Assembly: GCF_015690355.1 (NCBI RefSeq)
Contig: NZ_JADPRT010000001.1
Coordinates: 1-64,000 of the forward strand
DNA from: Streptacidiphilus fuscans
GTDB lineage: Bacteria; Actinomycetota; Actinomycetes; Streptomycetales; Streptomycetaceae
DNA: 64,000 bases
Direction: 5' to 3'
Shown here in pieces: positions 40,785 to 49,050 of the stretch (positions within the stretch are counted from its first letter, which is position 1; each line of letters opens with the position of its first letter). The position numbers and the translations under genes are program-made. The notes below the pieces were generated by a model. That model was not told the origin of the DNA. It saw only the letters and a program-made list of their open reading frames with translations, and did not search any database.

Positions 40785-41525
40785 ATGAACACCTCCGGAC
40801 CCACCGTCTCCAGACCCACCGTCGTGCTCGTCCACGGCGAGTTCTCCGACGCGACCTGCTGGTTCGGGGTCATCGCGGAACTGCACCGACGTGACGTCGC
40901 CGTCGTCGCGGCCGCCAACCCGTTGCGCGGGCTCGCTCACGACGCCGAGTACCTCGTCTCCCTCCTCTCCGGCATCGACGGTCCCGTCGTTCTCGTCGGC
41001 CATTCCTACGGAGGGGCTCTGATCACCGACGTCGGGTCCGCCGCCAACGTGCTGGGCCTGGTCTACGTGGCCGCCTACCTTCCGGACGTGGGGGAGAGCT
41101 TCGAGAAGATCGGTAAGCTCTTCGCCCCCTCGCCGATCCGCGCTCACCTGCGGCGCTCGTCGGTCGCGGCGCCCGACACGGACCGCGTCACCGAGCTGAC
41201 CATTCGCCGGGACGCGTTCCCGGCGCTGTTCGCCGGGGATCTGGATCCGGAACTAGCGGGCGTGCTCGCCACGGTCCAGCGGCCCATCACAGAGCGCACG
41301 CTCACGGAAGCGGTCTCCACGGCGGCGTGGCGCACCAAGCCGTCCTGGGCCCTGGTCACCGGCGCGGACCAGACACTGCTCCCGGAGATCCAGCGATTCA
41401 CCGCGCAGCGCGCGGGCGCCGTCACGGTCGAGGCGCCCGGCGCCTCCCACGCGGTGACCGTGTCCCGTCCGTCCATGGTCGCGGAGCTGATCCTGGAAGT
41501 CACCCGGACACCGAGCTCTGGTTGA
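40785..41525 (+). CDS. alpha/beta hydrolase, salicylate-esterase/EstC-like
   Basis: A 246-residue hydrolase: VVLVHGEFSDATCWFGVIAE at the start, nucleophile in LVGHSYGGALITD near residue 68, Asp in VTGADQTLLPE and His in PGASHAVTVSRPS. The compact form fits the plant-like esterase group common in actinomycetes. It follows the AraC gene and ends 7 bases before the foldback element at 41533. Confidence 0.83.
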   Translation: MNTSGPTVSRPTVVLVHGEFSDATCWFGVIAELHRRDVAVVAAANPLRGLAHDAEYLVSLLSGIDGPVVLVGHSYGGALITDVGSAANVLGLVYVAAYLPDVGESFEKIGKLFAPSPIRAHLRRSSVAAPDTDRVTELTIRRDAFPALFAGDLDPELAGVLATVQRPITERTLTEAVSTAAWRTKPSWALVTGADQTLLPEIQRFTAQRAGAVTVEAPGASHAVTVSRPSMVAELILEVTRTPSSG

Positions 41526-41532
41526 GTCGACG

Positions 41533-41701
41533 CTAGGGCCTGCTTTAGAACTCCCGCCGGGCCCGGCCCGCCTGGCACGGCCATCTGCTGCGTTGTCGCA
41601 TCGCCCAAGTACGGCCCAGTACGAGGGCGATCCTCCGCCTTGCAGCTGACCGCGCCAGACGGGCCGGGCTGATCCGACGCGAGTTCTAAAGCAGGCCCTA
41701 G
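41533..41701. mobile_element. 169-bp foldback element (probable MITE), CTAG-flanked
   Basis: Perfect 21-bp inverted repeats form the ends (41533-41553 and 41681-41701), each starting or ending in CTAG. Inside, CCGGCCCGCCTGGC pairs with GCCAGACGGGCCGG with one mismatch, and ATCGCCC with GGGCGAT near the centre, so the whole element can fold into one long hairpin. It has no gene. The ends look like GGGCCTGCTTTAGAACTC repeats with a CTAG target duplication, as made by IS5-group transposases. It may also act as a terminator for the hydrolase upstream. It is the only copy in the window. Confidence 0.72.
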
Positions 41702-41855
41702 GTCGGCTCGGGCTGTGCACTCCTGGGTTCAGCGCCGTGCGCGGACGGTCAACCACCCGGAGTGCGGGCGGTGAGAATCCGCAGCATGCTGGACGGGGCG
41801 GTCGGCCGGTGCCGAGTCCCGCCGTCGTGCCTGTTCGACGCCGAGGGAGATCAGA

Positions 41856-42830
41856 ATGTCCGACGACCACACGCCCGTTTCTCCGGTCCTGGAGCCCGAG
41901 GCGCAGGAGTTCGCGAGGGCGACGGCGAACCCGCCGTACCTGTTCGATCTAGGTCCGGCCGAGGGCCGCAAGGCGGTGGACGAGGTCCAGTCCGGCGAGA
42001 TCGCCAAGCCGGCGGTCGACGAGGAGTGGATCACCGTGGACGGCGGCCCGACCGGCTCCGTCAAGGTCCGCATCGTCAAGCCCGCAGGCGCCACCGGCAC
42101 CCTGCCCGTCATCGTCTACATCCACGGCGCGGGCTGGGTGTTCGGCAACGCGCACACCCACGACCGCCTGGTCCGCGAGCTGGCCGTCGGCGCGAACGCC
42201 GCTGTGGTCTTCCCCGAGTACGACCTCTCGCCGGAGGCGACCTACCCGGTCGCGATCGAGCAGAACCACACGGTCGCCCGCTGGGTCGTCAGCGACGGTG
42301 AGAGCAAGGGCCTGGACGCCACCCGCATCGCGGTGGCCGGTGACAGCGTCGGCGGCAACATGGCCGCGGCGCTCACTCTGATGGCGAAGGAGCAGGGGGA
42401 CGTCCCGCTGGCGGCCCAGGTGCTGTTCTACCCCGTCACCGATGCCAGCTTCGACACGCCGTCCTACCACCAGTTCGCGGAGGGCTACTTCCTGCGCCGC
42501 GACGCCATGCAGTGGTTCTGGGACCAGTACACCACGGTCGAATCCGAGCGCGCGCAGATCACCGCGTCGCCGCTGCGTGCCACCCTCGACCAGCTCGCGG
42601 ACCTGCCGCCCGCGCTCGTCATCACCGGCGAGGCCGACGTCCTGCGCGACGAGGGCGAGGCCTACGCCAACAAGCTCCGCCAGGCCGGCGTGCCCGTCAC
42701 CGCCGTCCGCTTCCAGGGCATCATCCACGACTTCGTCATGCTCAACGCCCTGCGCCCCACCCACGCCGCCCAGGCCGCCATCACCCAGGCCGTCACCTTC
42801 CTCCGCAGCGCCCTCAACTCGGCGAGCTGA
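41856..42830 (+). CDS. HSL-family alpha/beta hydrolase, cytoplasmic
   Basis: A 324-residue esterase of the hormone-sensitive-lipase group. The oxyanion motif reads YIHGAGWVFG (usual HGGGW), the nucleophile is in VAGDSVGGNMAAALTL near residue 167, the acid in ITGEADVLRDEGEAYA and the base in GIIHDFVMLNA. No signal peptide. It is about 50 percent identical in appearance to the exported product of 43162-44238, so the two arose by tandem duplication. GGGAGATCAGA serves as ribosome site. Confidence 0.86.
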   Translation: MSDDHTPVSPVLEPEAQEFARATANPPYLFDLGPAEGRKAVDEVQSGEIAKPAVDEEWITVDGGPTGSVKVRIVKPAGATGTLPVIVYIHGAGWVFGNAHTHDRLVRELAVGANAAVVFPEYDLSPEATYPVAIEQNHTVARWVVSDGESKGLDATRIAVAGDSVGGNMAAALTLMAKEQGDVPLAAQVLFYPVTDASFDTPSYHQFAEGYFLRRDAMQWFWDQYTTVESERAQITASPLRATLDQLADLPPALVITGEADVLRDEGEAYANKLRQAGVPVTAVRFQGIIHDFVMLNALRPTHAAQAAITQAVTFLRSALNSAS

Positions 42831-42880
42831 GGGCCAAGTCGGCGCTGGGGTCGGTTCGACAGCAGGACATCGCATCTCCA

Positions 42881-42915
42881 GCGGGAGGCGCCCGGTCGAC
42901 CTGGGCACCTCCCGC
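42881..42915 (+). terminator. hairpin between the two HSL genes
   Basis: GCGGGAGG (42881-42888) pairs with CCTCCCGC (42908-42915), with an inner CCC/GGG pair. It shows that the two paralogues are separate transcription units. The remainder of 42831-43161 shows no gene. Confidence 0.6.
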
Positions 42916-43161
42916 TTCGGCGTGCCGTCGAAGCGGCGCGGGGCGACGCGCCGGGCCGGAGCGTGTGCCCCTGTGCGCCGGCGGGAGAGGATGTGCGCCC
43001 TCTCGGGACAGTCGGGTCGCCACGGCCGTGTGAGGCTCGACCTGCTGGATCCCGCCGGTCCTTAGAACGCAGTCCCAGGAGTCGCGATGCGCGACGGATT
43101 GCTGCTCGGGCCGGTCGCCGGCGTTCCCCTTTGGCCCCTCTCTCCCTGAGGACGTACCGCG

Positions 43162-44238
43162 ATGTCCGCGATGAATCGACTGACCCGACGTAACAAGATC
43201 CTGCTCGCCGTGAGCGCCCCGCTGGTGGCCGGGCTCGTGGTGGGCGGCACCTCTCTCGGGGCGGCCGCCGCGCCCTCCGGCGCGACGGGTGCGCCGGTCG
43301 TGCTGGAGCGTGACGCGCAGGCGTTCGCTGACGCGGCCGCGAAGAACCCGCCCATCTACACCCTGTCCTACGCGAACGCCCGCAAGGCGCTGGACCAGGT
43401 GCAGTCCGGCCCGGTTCCGCTCCTTCCGGCCGACATCAGCCACCGCACCCTTCCCGTCGGTCCGACCGGCAAGGTCACCATCCGGATCGTCCGCCCTGAG
43501 GGCGCGCACGGCAAGCTCCCGGTGGTCATGTACTTCCACGGGGGCGGCTGGGTCCTCGGGGACGAGGGGACGCACGACCGCCTCGTCCGCGAGCTCGCCT
43601 ACGGCGCTCACGCCGCCGTGGTCTTCGTCGACTACACGCCGTCGCCCGAGGCGCACTTCCCGGTGCCGATCGAGCAGGCGTACGCGGCCACCAAGTGGGT
43701 TGCGGCCCATGGCGACGAGATCGGCGTGGACGGCTCCCGGATCGCCCTCGCCGGCGACAGCGTCGGCGGCAACATGACCGCTGCCGTCACGCTCCAGGAC
43801 AAGGAGCAGCACGGCCCGAAGCTGCTCGGCCAGGTGCTGTTCTACCCGGTCACCAACGCCGCCTTCGACGACGCGTCCTACCTGCAGTTCGCCGACGGCC
43901 CCTGGCTCACCCGCAAGTCGATGATGTGGTTCTGGAACGCGTACGCCCCGAACGTGGCGGACCGGAGCAACATCCTGGCCTCGCCGCTGCGCGCCAGTCT
44001 CGACCAGCTGAAGGGCCTCCCCAAGGCGCTGGTCATCACGGACGAGGCGGACGTGCTCCGTGACGAGGGCGAGGCCTACGCGGCTAAGCTCCGCGCCGCC
44101 GGTGACGATGTCACCGCTGTCCGCTACGAAGGTGTCTTCCACGACTTCGTGATGCTGAACGCGCTCCGCAACACCAACGCCGACCAGGCCGCGGTGGCAC
44201 AGGCATCGGCCTTCCTCTTCACCGCCCTGCACTCCTGA
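43162..44238 (+). CDS. HSL-family alpha/beta hydrolase, exported
   Basis: A 358-residue paralogue of the previous gene with an added signal peptide: RLTRRNKILLAVSAPLVAGL then SLGAAAAPSGA as a cleavage region. The mature enzyme has the full HGGGWVLG oxyanion motif, GDSVGGNMTAAVTL with the nucleophile near residue 200, DEADVLRDEGEAYA and EGVFHDFVMLNA. It probably cleaves esters outside the cell or in the wall. ATG 43162 is used; the second ATG three codons on is also possible. Confidence 0.87.
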   Translation: MSAMNRLTRRNKILLAVSAPLVAGLVVGGTSLGAAAAPSGATGAPVVLERDAQAFADAAAKNPPIYTLSYANARKALDQVQSGPVPLLPADISHRTLPVGPTGKVTIRIVRPEGAHGKLPVVMYFHGGGWVLGDEGTHDRLVRELAYGAHAAVVFVDYTPSPEAHFPVPIEQAYAATKWVAAHGDEIGVDGSRIALAGDSVGGNMTAAVTLQDKEQHGPKLLGQVLFYPVTNAAFDDASYLQFADGPWLTRKSMMWFWNAYAPNVADRSNILASPLRASLDQLKGLPKALVITDEADVLRDEGEAYAAKLRAAGDDVTAVRYEGVFHDFVMLNALRNTNADQAAVAQASAFLFTALHS

Positions 44239-44244
44239 GTCAGT

Positions 44245-44277
44245 GTCAGGCCGAGCGCGTCGAGCGCTCGGCCTGAC
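44245..44277 (+). terminator. 14-bp perfect hairpin
   Basis: GTCAGGCCGAGCGC (44245-44258) and GCGCTCGGCCTGAC (44264-44277) pair without mismatch around a 5-nt loop, 6 bases after the exported hydrolase stop. Confidence 0.85.
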
Positions 44278-44427
44278 GCCGAGAAGCAGCCACCCGCGCT
44301 GCCGGCGAAGACCCCCTGCGCTGTCCGTGAAGAAGGCGTGCGCCGGGAGGACAGGAGCGGGACGTTCCGGTGGCTACCGTCGCCGGGTCTGAACTCCGTT
44401 CCACCTCACCCGTCTGGAAGGCCTCCC

Positions 44428-45576
44428 ATGCAATTCGGCATCTTCACTGTGGGTGATGTCACCACCGATCCGACGACCGGCCACACGGTCTCCGAACACG
44501 AGCGGATCAAGGCGATGACCGCCATCGCGCTCAAGGCCGAGGAAGTGGGCCTGGACGTGTTCGCGACCGGTGAGCACCACAACCCGCCGTTCGTGCCGTC
44601 CTCGCCGACGACCATGCTGGGCTGGATCGCGGCGCGCACCGAGCGGATCATCCTCTCCACCTCGACCACGCTGATCACCACCAACGACCCGGTGAAGATC
44701 GCCGAGGACTTCGCGATGCTCCAGCACCTGGCCGACGGCCGGGTGGACGTGATGTTGGGCCGCGGCAACACCGGCCCGGTCTACCCGTGGTTCGGCCAGG
44801 ACATCCGCGACGGCATTCCGCTTGCGGTCAGCAACTACGCGCTGCTGCACCAGCTGTGGCGGGACGAGGTGGTGGACTGGGAGGGAAAGTTCCGGACCCC
44901 GCTGCAGTCCTTCACCTCCACCCCGCGCCCGCTCGACGACGTGCCGCCCTTCGTCTGGCACGGCTCGATCCGCTCGCCCGAGATCGCCGAGCAGGCCGCC
45001 TACTACGGCGACGGGTTCTTCCACAACAACATCTTCTGGCCCTTGGAGCACACCCGCCGTATGGTGCGGCTCTACCGTCGCCGCTTCGCGCACCACGGCC
45101 ACGGCACGGAGGAGCAGGCCATCGTCGGCCTGGGGGGACAGGTGTTCATGCGCGCCAACTCCCAGGACGCGGTGCGGGAGTTCCGGCCCTACTTCGACAA
45201 CGCCCCGGTGTACGGCCACGGCCCGTCCATGGAGGAGTTCACCGAGGAGACTCCGCTCACTGTCGGCAGCCCGCAACAGGTCATCGAGCGCACGCTGACG
45301 TTCCGCGAGCACGTCGGCGACTACCAGCGTCAGCTCTTCCTGATGGATCACGCCGGCCTGCCGCTGAAGACCGTGCTGGAGCAGCTCGACCTGCTCGGTG
45401 AGGAGGTGGTTCCGGTGCTGCGCAAGGAGTTCGCCGTCGGCCGGCCTGCCGGCGTTCCCGACGCGCCCACGCACGCGTCCCTGCTCGCCGAGCGGGAGGC
45501 GCGGAGCGCCGCGCAGTCCGCGGACACCGCCACCGCCGTCCCGACCGCCGTCCCCACCGCCGCCGACGGCGCCTGA
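44428..45576 (+). CDS. LLM-class flavin-dependent oxidoreductase
   Basis: A 382-residue luciferase-like monooxygenase. The barrel starts MQFGIFTVGDVTTDPTTGHT, with LKAEEVGLDVFATGEHHNPP, then ILSTSTTLITTNDPVKIAED and DVMLGRGNTGPVYPWFGQDI as flavin-pocket blocks. The C-terminal 30 residues are Ala/Thr/Pro-rich and look disordered. It uses reduced FMN supplied by a reductase, and such a reductase gene follows after 21 bases. The substrate is unknown. Confidence 0.87.
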   Translation: MQFGIFTVGDVTTDPTTGHTVSEHERIKAMTAIALKAEEVGLDVFATGEHHNPPFVPSSPTTMLGWIAARTERIILSTSTTLITTNDPVKIAEDFAMLQHLADGRVDVMLGRGNTGPVYPWFGQDIRDGIPLAVSNYALLHQLWRDEVVDWEGKFRTPLQSFTSTPRPLDDVPPFVWHGSIRSPEIAEQAAYYGDGFFHNNIFWPLEHTRRMVRLYRRRFAHHGHGTEEQAIVGLGGQVFMRANSQDAVREFRPYFDNAPVYGHGPSMEEFTEETPLTVGSPQQVIERTLTFREHVGDYQRQLFLMDHAGLPLKTVLEQLDLLGEEVVPVLRKEFAVGRPAGVPDAPTHASLLAEREARSAAQSADTATAVPTAVPTAADGA

Positions 45577-45597
45577 TCACGGATATCCGGAGAAGTC

Positions 45598-46233
45598 GTG
45601 AGACCACTCAATCTTGTCACCGTGACGGCCGGGCTGAGCGTGCCCTCGTCCACCCGGCTGCTCGCCGACCGGCTCACCGGCTCGGCCACCCGCCAGCTGA
45701 CCGCGCGGCAGCTCGCGTTCCGCGACGAGGTCGTGGAGCTGCGCGAGCACGCCACGGCCGTCGCCGAGCACCTGGTCACCGGGTTCCCCGGCCCGGCCCT
45801 CGGGGAGGCACTCGCGGCGGTGGCCGCGGCCGACGGTCTGATCGTCGTGACGCCGGTCTTCGCCGCGTCCTACAGCGGCCTGTTCAAGAGCTTCTTCGAC
45901 GTGCTCGAGCCCGATTCGCTCCGGGCCACGCCGGTACTGATCGCCGCCACCGGCGGCACTCCCCGGCACTCGTTGGTCCTGGAGCACGCGCTGCGCCCGC
46001 TGTTCGCCTACCTCGGCGCGATCGTGGTGCCGACCGCCGTCTACGCGGCCACGTCCGACTGGGGTGCCGCGGGCGAGGCCGGGAGCGAGGAGTTGGCCCG
46101 TCGGTTCGACCGGGCCGGCCGAGAGCTCGTCGACCTGATGGGCACGCACGGCGCGGCGGAGCGGCCCGCCGACCCGTACGAGGAGCCGGTCCCTTTCGAG
46201 CAGCAACTCGCCGCAGTGCGCGGCGGTAGCTAG
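45598..46233 (+). CDS. NAD(P)H-dependent FMN reductase (CE1759 type)
   Basis: A 211-residue flavodoxin-like reductase. The N-terminus VTVTAGLSVPSSTRLLADRL binds the FMN phosphate; TPVFAASYSGLFKSFFDVLE and AATGGTPRHSLVLEHALRPL are the other flavin blocks. GTG 45598 follows a GGAGAAGTC site. This type is almost always paired with the LLM oxidoreductase just upstream, to which it delivers reduced FMN. Confidence 0.87.
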   Translation: MRPLNLVTVTAGLSVPSSTRLLADRLTGSATRQLTARQLAFRDEVVELREHATAVAEHLVTGFPGPALGEALAAVAAADGLIVVTPVFAASYSGLFKSFFDVLEPDSLRATPVLIAATGGTPRHSLVLEHALRPLFAYLGAIVVPTAVYAATSDWGAAGEAGSEELARRFDRAGRELVDLMGTHGAAERPADPYEEPVPFEQQLAAVRGGS

Positions 46234-46242
46234 GGCCAGAGC

Positions 46243-47223
46243 TTAGGCCATGTCCGGCGACGAGGCTGTGCTGAGCGTCGCGTTGCGCCATTCCCGTGGC
46301 GACATGCCGTACGCGGCTCGGAAGGCCCGGCTGAAGTGCGCGGGGTTGACGAAACCCCAACGCTGGGCGACCGAGGACACGGTCGGGCTGGTCCGGCCCC
46401 GGGGCGCGAGCTCGCGGCTGCACTCCTCCAGCCGACGCTGCTGGATCCACCGGCTGATCGAGGTTCCCTCACTCTCGAAGAGCTTGTGCAGGTAGCGCAC
46501 GGAGATGTGATGGTGGGTCGCGATCGTCTGGGGGGAGAGGTCGGGATCCGCCAGGTTCTGGTTGACGTAGTCGTGCACGCGCAGCGCCATCGCGCCCGCG
46601 GCACCGCCTCGGTCGGCCGGCTCGTGCCGGGCGACCTGCTCGCTGATCAGTGTGGTCAGCAGGTCGCGGACGGTGCCCGCGAGTTGTTCGCCCACGCTGG
46701 GGCTGCACCGCGCGGCGGTGGCGGCCAGCGCCGTCAGGAAGGGCGTGACGATGCCCGCCATGACCTCCTCCGGGGCCAGCGTCGTGGCGGTGATGCGGTG
46801 GGACACCGTCTCGGGTACGGCCAGGACGCGATGCGGCACTTGGAAGAGGTGCATGTGGAAGGGCTCGGGCTGTTCGAGCGTGTAGGGACGGGTGGTGTCG
46901 TAGACCACCAGTGCTCCCGGGTCCAGCGTGGCGGTGCGTCCGTCCTGGGCCAGCGCGCCGCGTCCGGACGTCTGCAGGCCGACGGTCACGAACTCCCCGC
47001 CTGCCTGGGAGGTGTGACGGCGGGTCCTGCTCATGCGCTGCGCGTCCGCCTCGATGGTGGAGACCCGGAGGTAGCCCAGGCGACGGGAGGTGATCCGGCC
47101 GGTGAGTGGTTCCGGTCTGCGGGGCGTGACCGCCTGGGGGACGAGGACGCGGTTGAGGGCCTTGTTCCAGTAGTCGAGCTTGTCGTCGTCCGGCACGCAA
47201 GCCGTGGTCAGTGCGACATCCAT
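46243..47223 (-). CDS. AraC-family regulator
   Basis: A 326-residue regulator. The AraC-binding-like part spans residues 1-200 (KLDYWNKALNRVLVPQAVTP). The C-terminal part has DPDLSPQTIATHHHISVRYL, HKLFESEGTSISRWIQQRRL and VAQRWGFVNPAHFSRAFRAA. ATG 47223 is the start; the frame upstream is outside the family's usual length. It is convergent with the FMN reductase by 10 bases. A GGTGTT-N6-AACACC dyad lies 24 bases upstream. Confidence 0.85.
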   Translation of the reverse strand: MDVALTTACVPDDDKLDYWNKALNRVLVPQAVTPRRPEPLTGRITSRRLGYLRVSTIEADAQRMSRTRRHTSQAGGEFVTVGLQTSGRGALAQDGRTATLDPGALVVYDTTRPYTLEQPEPFHMHLFQVPHRVLAVPETVSHRITATTLAPEEVMAGIVTPFLTALAATAARCSPSVGEQLAGTVRDLLTTLISEQVARHEPADRGGAAGAMALRVHDYVNQNLADPDLSPQTIATHHHISVRYLHKLFESEGTSISRWIQQRRLEECSRELAPRGRTSPTVSSVAQRWGFVNPAHFSRAFRAAYGMSPREWRNATLSTASSPDMA

Positions 47224-47246
47224 GTGAATTCCCCTGAATACGGGCA

Positions 47247-47264
47247 GGTGTTTCTTGGAACACC
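47247..47264 (-). promoter_or_regulatory. GGTGTT-N6-AACACC dyad before the AraC gene
   Basis: GGTGTT (47247-47252), six bases, AACACC (47259-47264). It lies just upstream of the AraC start codon and 50 bases from the end of the ABC permease gene. It could be an operator or a hairpin. Confidence 0.45.
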
Positions 47265-47313
47265 GTGTCACCGGGGCCGAATCCACACATCGCGTGAACC
47301 CGCTAGATCATGT

Positions 47314-48129
47314 CTACCTGAGGGAACCGCTGGTGGCGCCGGCGGTGACGTGGCGCTGGGCGACGAGGAGCAGGACGGCCGCCGGGACGGACGCCAGGAC
47401 GGCGGTGGCCATGACGGCGTTCCAGTGGTCCGTCTGGGCGCCGAGGTACTGGTAGATGCCCAGGGTGACCGGCTGCACGGTCCCGGTCGTGGTCAGCGTG
47501 AGGGCGAAGAGGAAGTCGCTCCAGGTGAAGAGAAACGTGAAGAGGGCGGCGGTGACCAAGGCGTTCGCGCTCATCGGGAGCACCACGGCGCGGAAGACGC
47601 GCAGCCTCCCGGCGCCGTCCACGCGCGCGGCCTCGACGATCTCCCGGGGAATGCTCAGCATGAACGAACGCATGACGATGATGGCGAAGGGGACCCCGGC
47701 CGTGGAGTCGGCGAACACCAGCCCGGCGTAGGAGTTGAGGAGCCCGAGGTCGTTGTAGACGCTGTAGAGCGCGTTGGCCACGACGATGCTCGGCACCATC
47801 TGCGTGAGCAGGACACCGAAAAGCACGAGGTTGACTCCGCGGATGCGGAACTGGGCGAGTGCGTACGCCGCCGGGGCGGCGAGCCCGAGGCTGAGCACGA
47901 CGCTGCCGAGGGCCACGACGAGGCTGGTGACGAGGTTGCGTCCCTGGTCGCGCAGCGCGGTGAGGTAGCCGCTGAAGTCCGGATGGGAGGGGAACCAGCC
48001 TCCCTGCAGGGTGTTGCCCGCCGGCTGGAGTGAGGCGTTCACCATCCAGTAGACGGGAAAGAGCATCAGCGCGAGCAGGAGGATCCCGACGATCGTGGAT
48101 ATCCGGCCACGGCTTGACGAGCGCTTCAC
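47314..48129 (-). CDS. sugar ABC transporter permease, MalG type
   Basis: A 271-residue CUT1-type permease with six helices (GRISTIVGILLLALMLFPVY as first). The ATPase-coupling EAA loop is EIVEAARVDGAGRLRVFRAV, then VLPMSANALV. GTG 48129 overlaps the stop of the upstream permease (GTGA). It is the last gene of the solute-binding protein/permease/permease operon. No ATPase gene is present, as is common in actinomycetes, where a shared MsiK ATPase serves many sugar importers. Confidence 0.87.
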   Translation of the reverse strand: MKRSSSRGRISTIVGILLLALMLFPVYWMVNASLQPAGNTLQGGWFPSHPDFSGYLTALRDQGRNLVTSLVVALGSVVLSLGLAAPAAYALAQFRIRGVNLVLFGVLLTQMVPSIVVANALYSVYNDLGLLNSYAGLVFADSTAGVPFAIIVMRSFMLSIPREIVEAARVDGAGRLRVFRAVVLPMSANALVTAALFTFLFTWSDFLFALTLTTTGTVQPVTLGIYQYLGAQTDHWNAVMATAVLASVPAAVLLLVAQRHVTAGATSGSLR

Positions 48130-49031
48130 GGGGTCTCCTCCGAGGCGTTCCGGGCGCGACGGCCGGCGCGCAGGTAGAGGACGGCGAACGCGAGCGAGAT
48201 GACGACGAGCACGTTGCTCATCGCGGCACCGCGCCCGAATTCGAACTGCTGGAAGGAGAGTTCGTAGGACCGGGTGGCGAGGGTCTCCGTGGCGCCGGCC
48301 GGCCCGCCGCCGGTGACGACCAGGATGATGTCCAGCACCTTGACCGTGTAGACCGCGCCCAGCACCAGTACCACCCTCACCACGGGCCGCAGCAGGGGCC
48401 AGGTGATCCAGCGGAACGTCGTCACCGGGCCGGCGCCGTCCAGCTTCGCCACCTCGTACAGATGCGTCGGGATGTCCTGCAGACCGCCGTACAGGATCGT
48501 GGTGTTGAAGGGGATTCCGATCCAGATGTTGATCAGCGTCACGGACAGGAGCGCCTGCCAGGTCCCGGTGAGCCAGGGGACGCCGGACGGCACGAGGTGC
48601 AGGCCGCGCAGCACCTGGTTGACCACTCCGGTGTCGCTGTCGAGCATCCACTTCCACGTGGTCCCCGAGGCGACCAGCGGCAGCAGCCACGGAAGCAGCA
48701 GCAGCGACCGCAGGAGGCGGCCGAGCGGGAAGTTGCGCCGGAAGAACAGCGCGAGGGCCAGGCCGACCACGAACTGCCCGACGATCGACCCGACGGTGAA
48801 CAGGACCGTGGTGAGCAACGCCTGGGAGAACACGTCCGAGGAAAGGACCCTCGCGTAGTTCTGCAGTCCCACGAACGGTGCGGCACCGGTGTAGAACGTC
48901 GTGATCGAGTACTGCTGGAAGCTCATCACGATGTTCTTGACGATCGGGTAGCCGAAGAACAGCAGCAGGTAGACCCCAGCGGGCGCGATGAACATCCACT
49001 GGGCGAGGCGCTCCCGCCGACGCGGGCTCAT
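48126..49031 (-). CDS. sugar ABC transporter permease, MalF type
   Basis: A 301-residue permease with six helices. The first, AQWMFIAPAGVYLLLFFGYP, has the FIAPA-x-x-Y pattern of CUT1 permeases; the EAA loop is HLYEVAKLDGAGPVTTFRWI. ATG 49031 fits relatives. An ATG at 49079 is better placed after GAGGAAG but lies inside the end of the binding-protein gene. The stop overlaps the second permease. Confidence 0.87.
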   Translation of the reverse strand: MSPRRRERLAQWMFIAPAGVYLLLFFGYPIVKNIVMSFQQYSITTFYTGAAPFVGLQNYARVLSSDVFSQALLTTVLFTVGSIVGQFVVGLALALFFRRNFPLGRLLRSLLLLPWLLPLVASGTTWKWMLDSDTGVVNQVLRGLHLVPSGVPWLTGTWQALLSVTLINIWIGIPFNTTILYGGLQDIPTHLYEVAKLDGAGPVTTFRWITWPLLRPVVRVVLVLGAVYTVKVLDIILVVTGGGPAGATETLATRSYELSFQQFEFGRGAAMSNVLVVISLAFAVLYLRAGRRARNASEETP

Positions 49032-49050
49032 GCCGAGGGTGGGGGAGGGG

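Noticed and set aside
39057..41147. A 696-codon open frame on the minus strand across the hydrolase and AraC genes.
   Set aside because: It is a high-GC shadow of two well-supported plus-strand genes and has low-complexity composition without any family motif.
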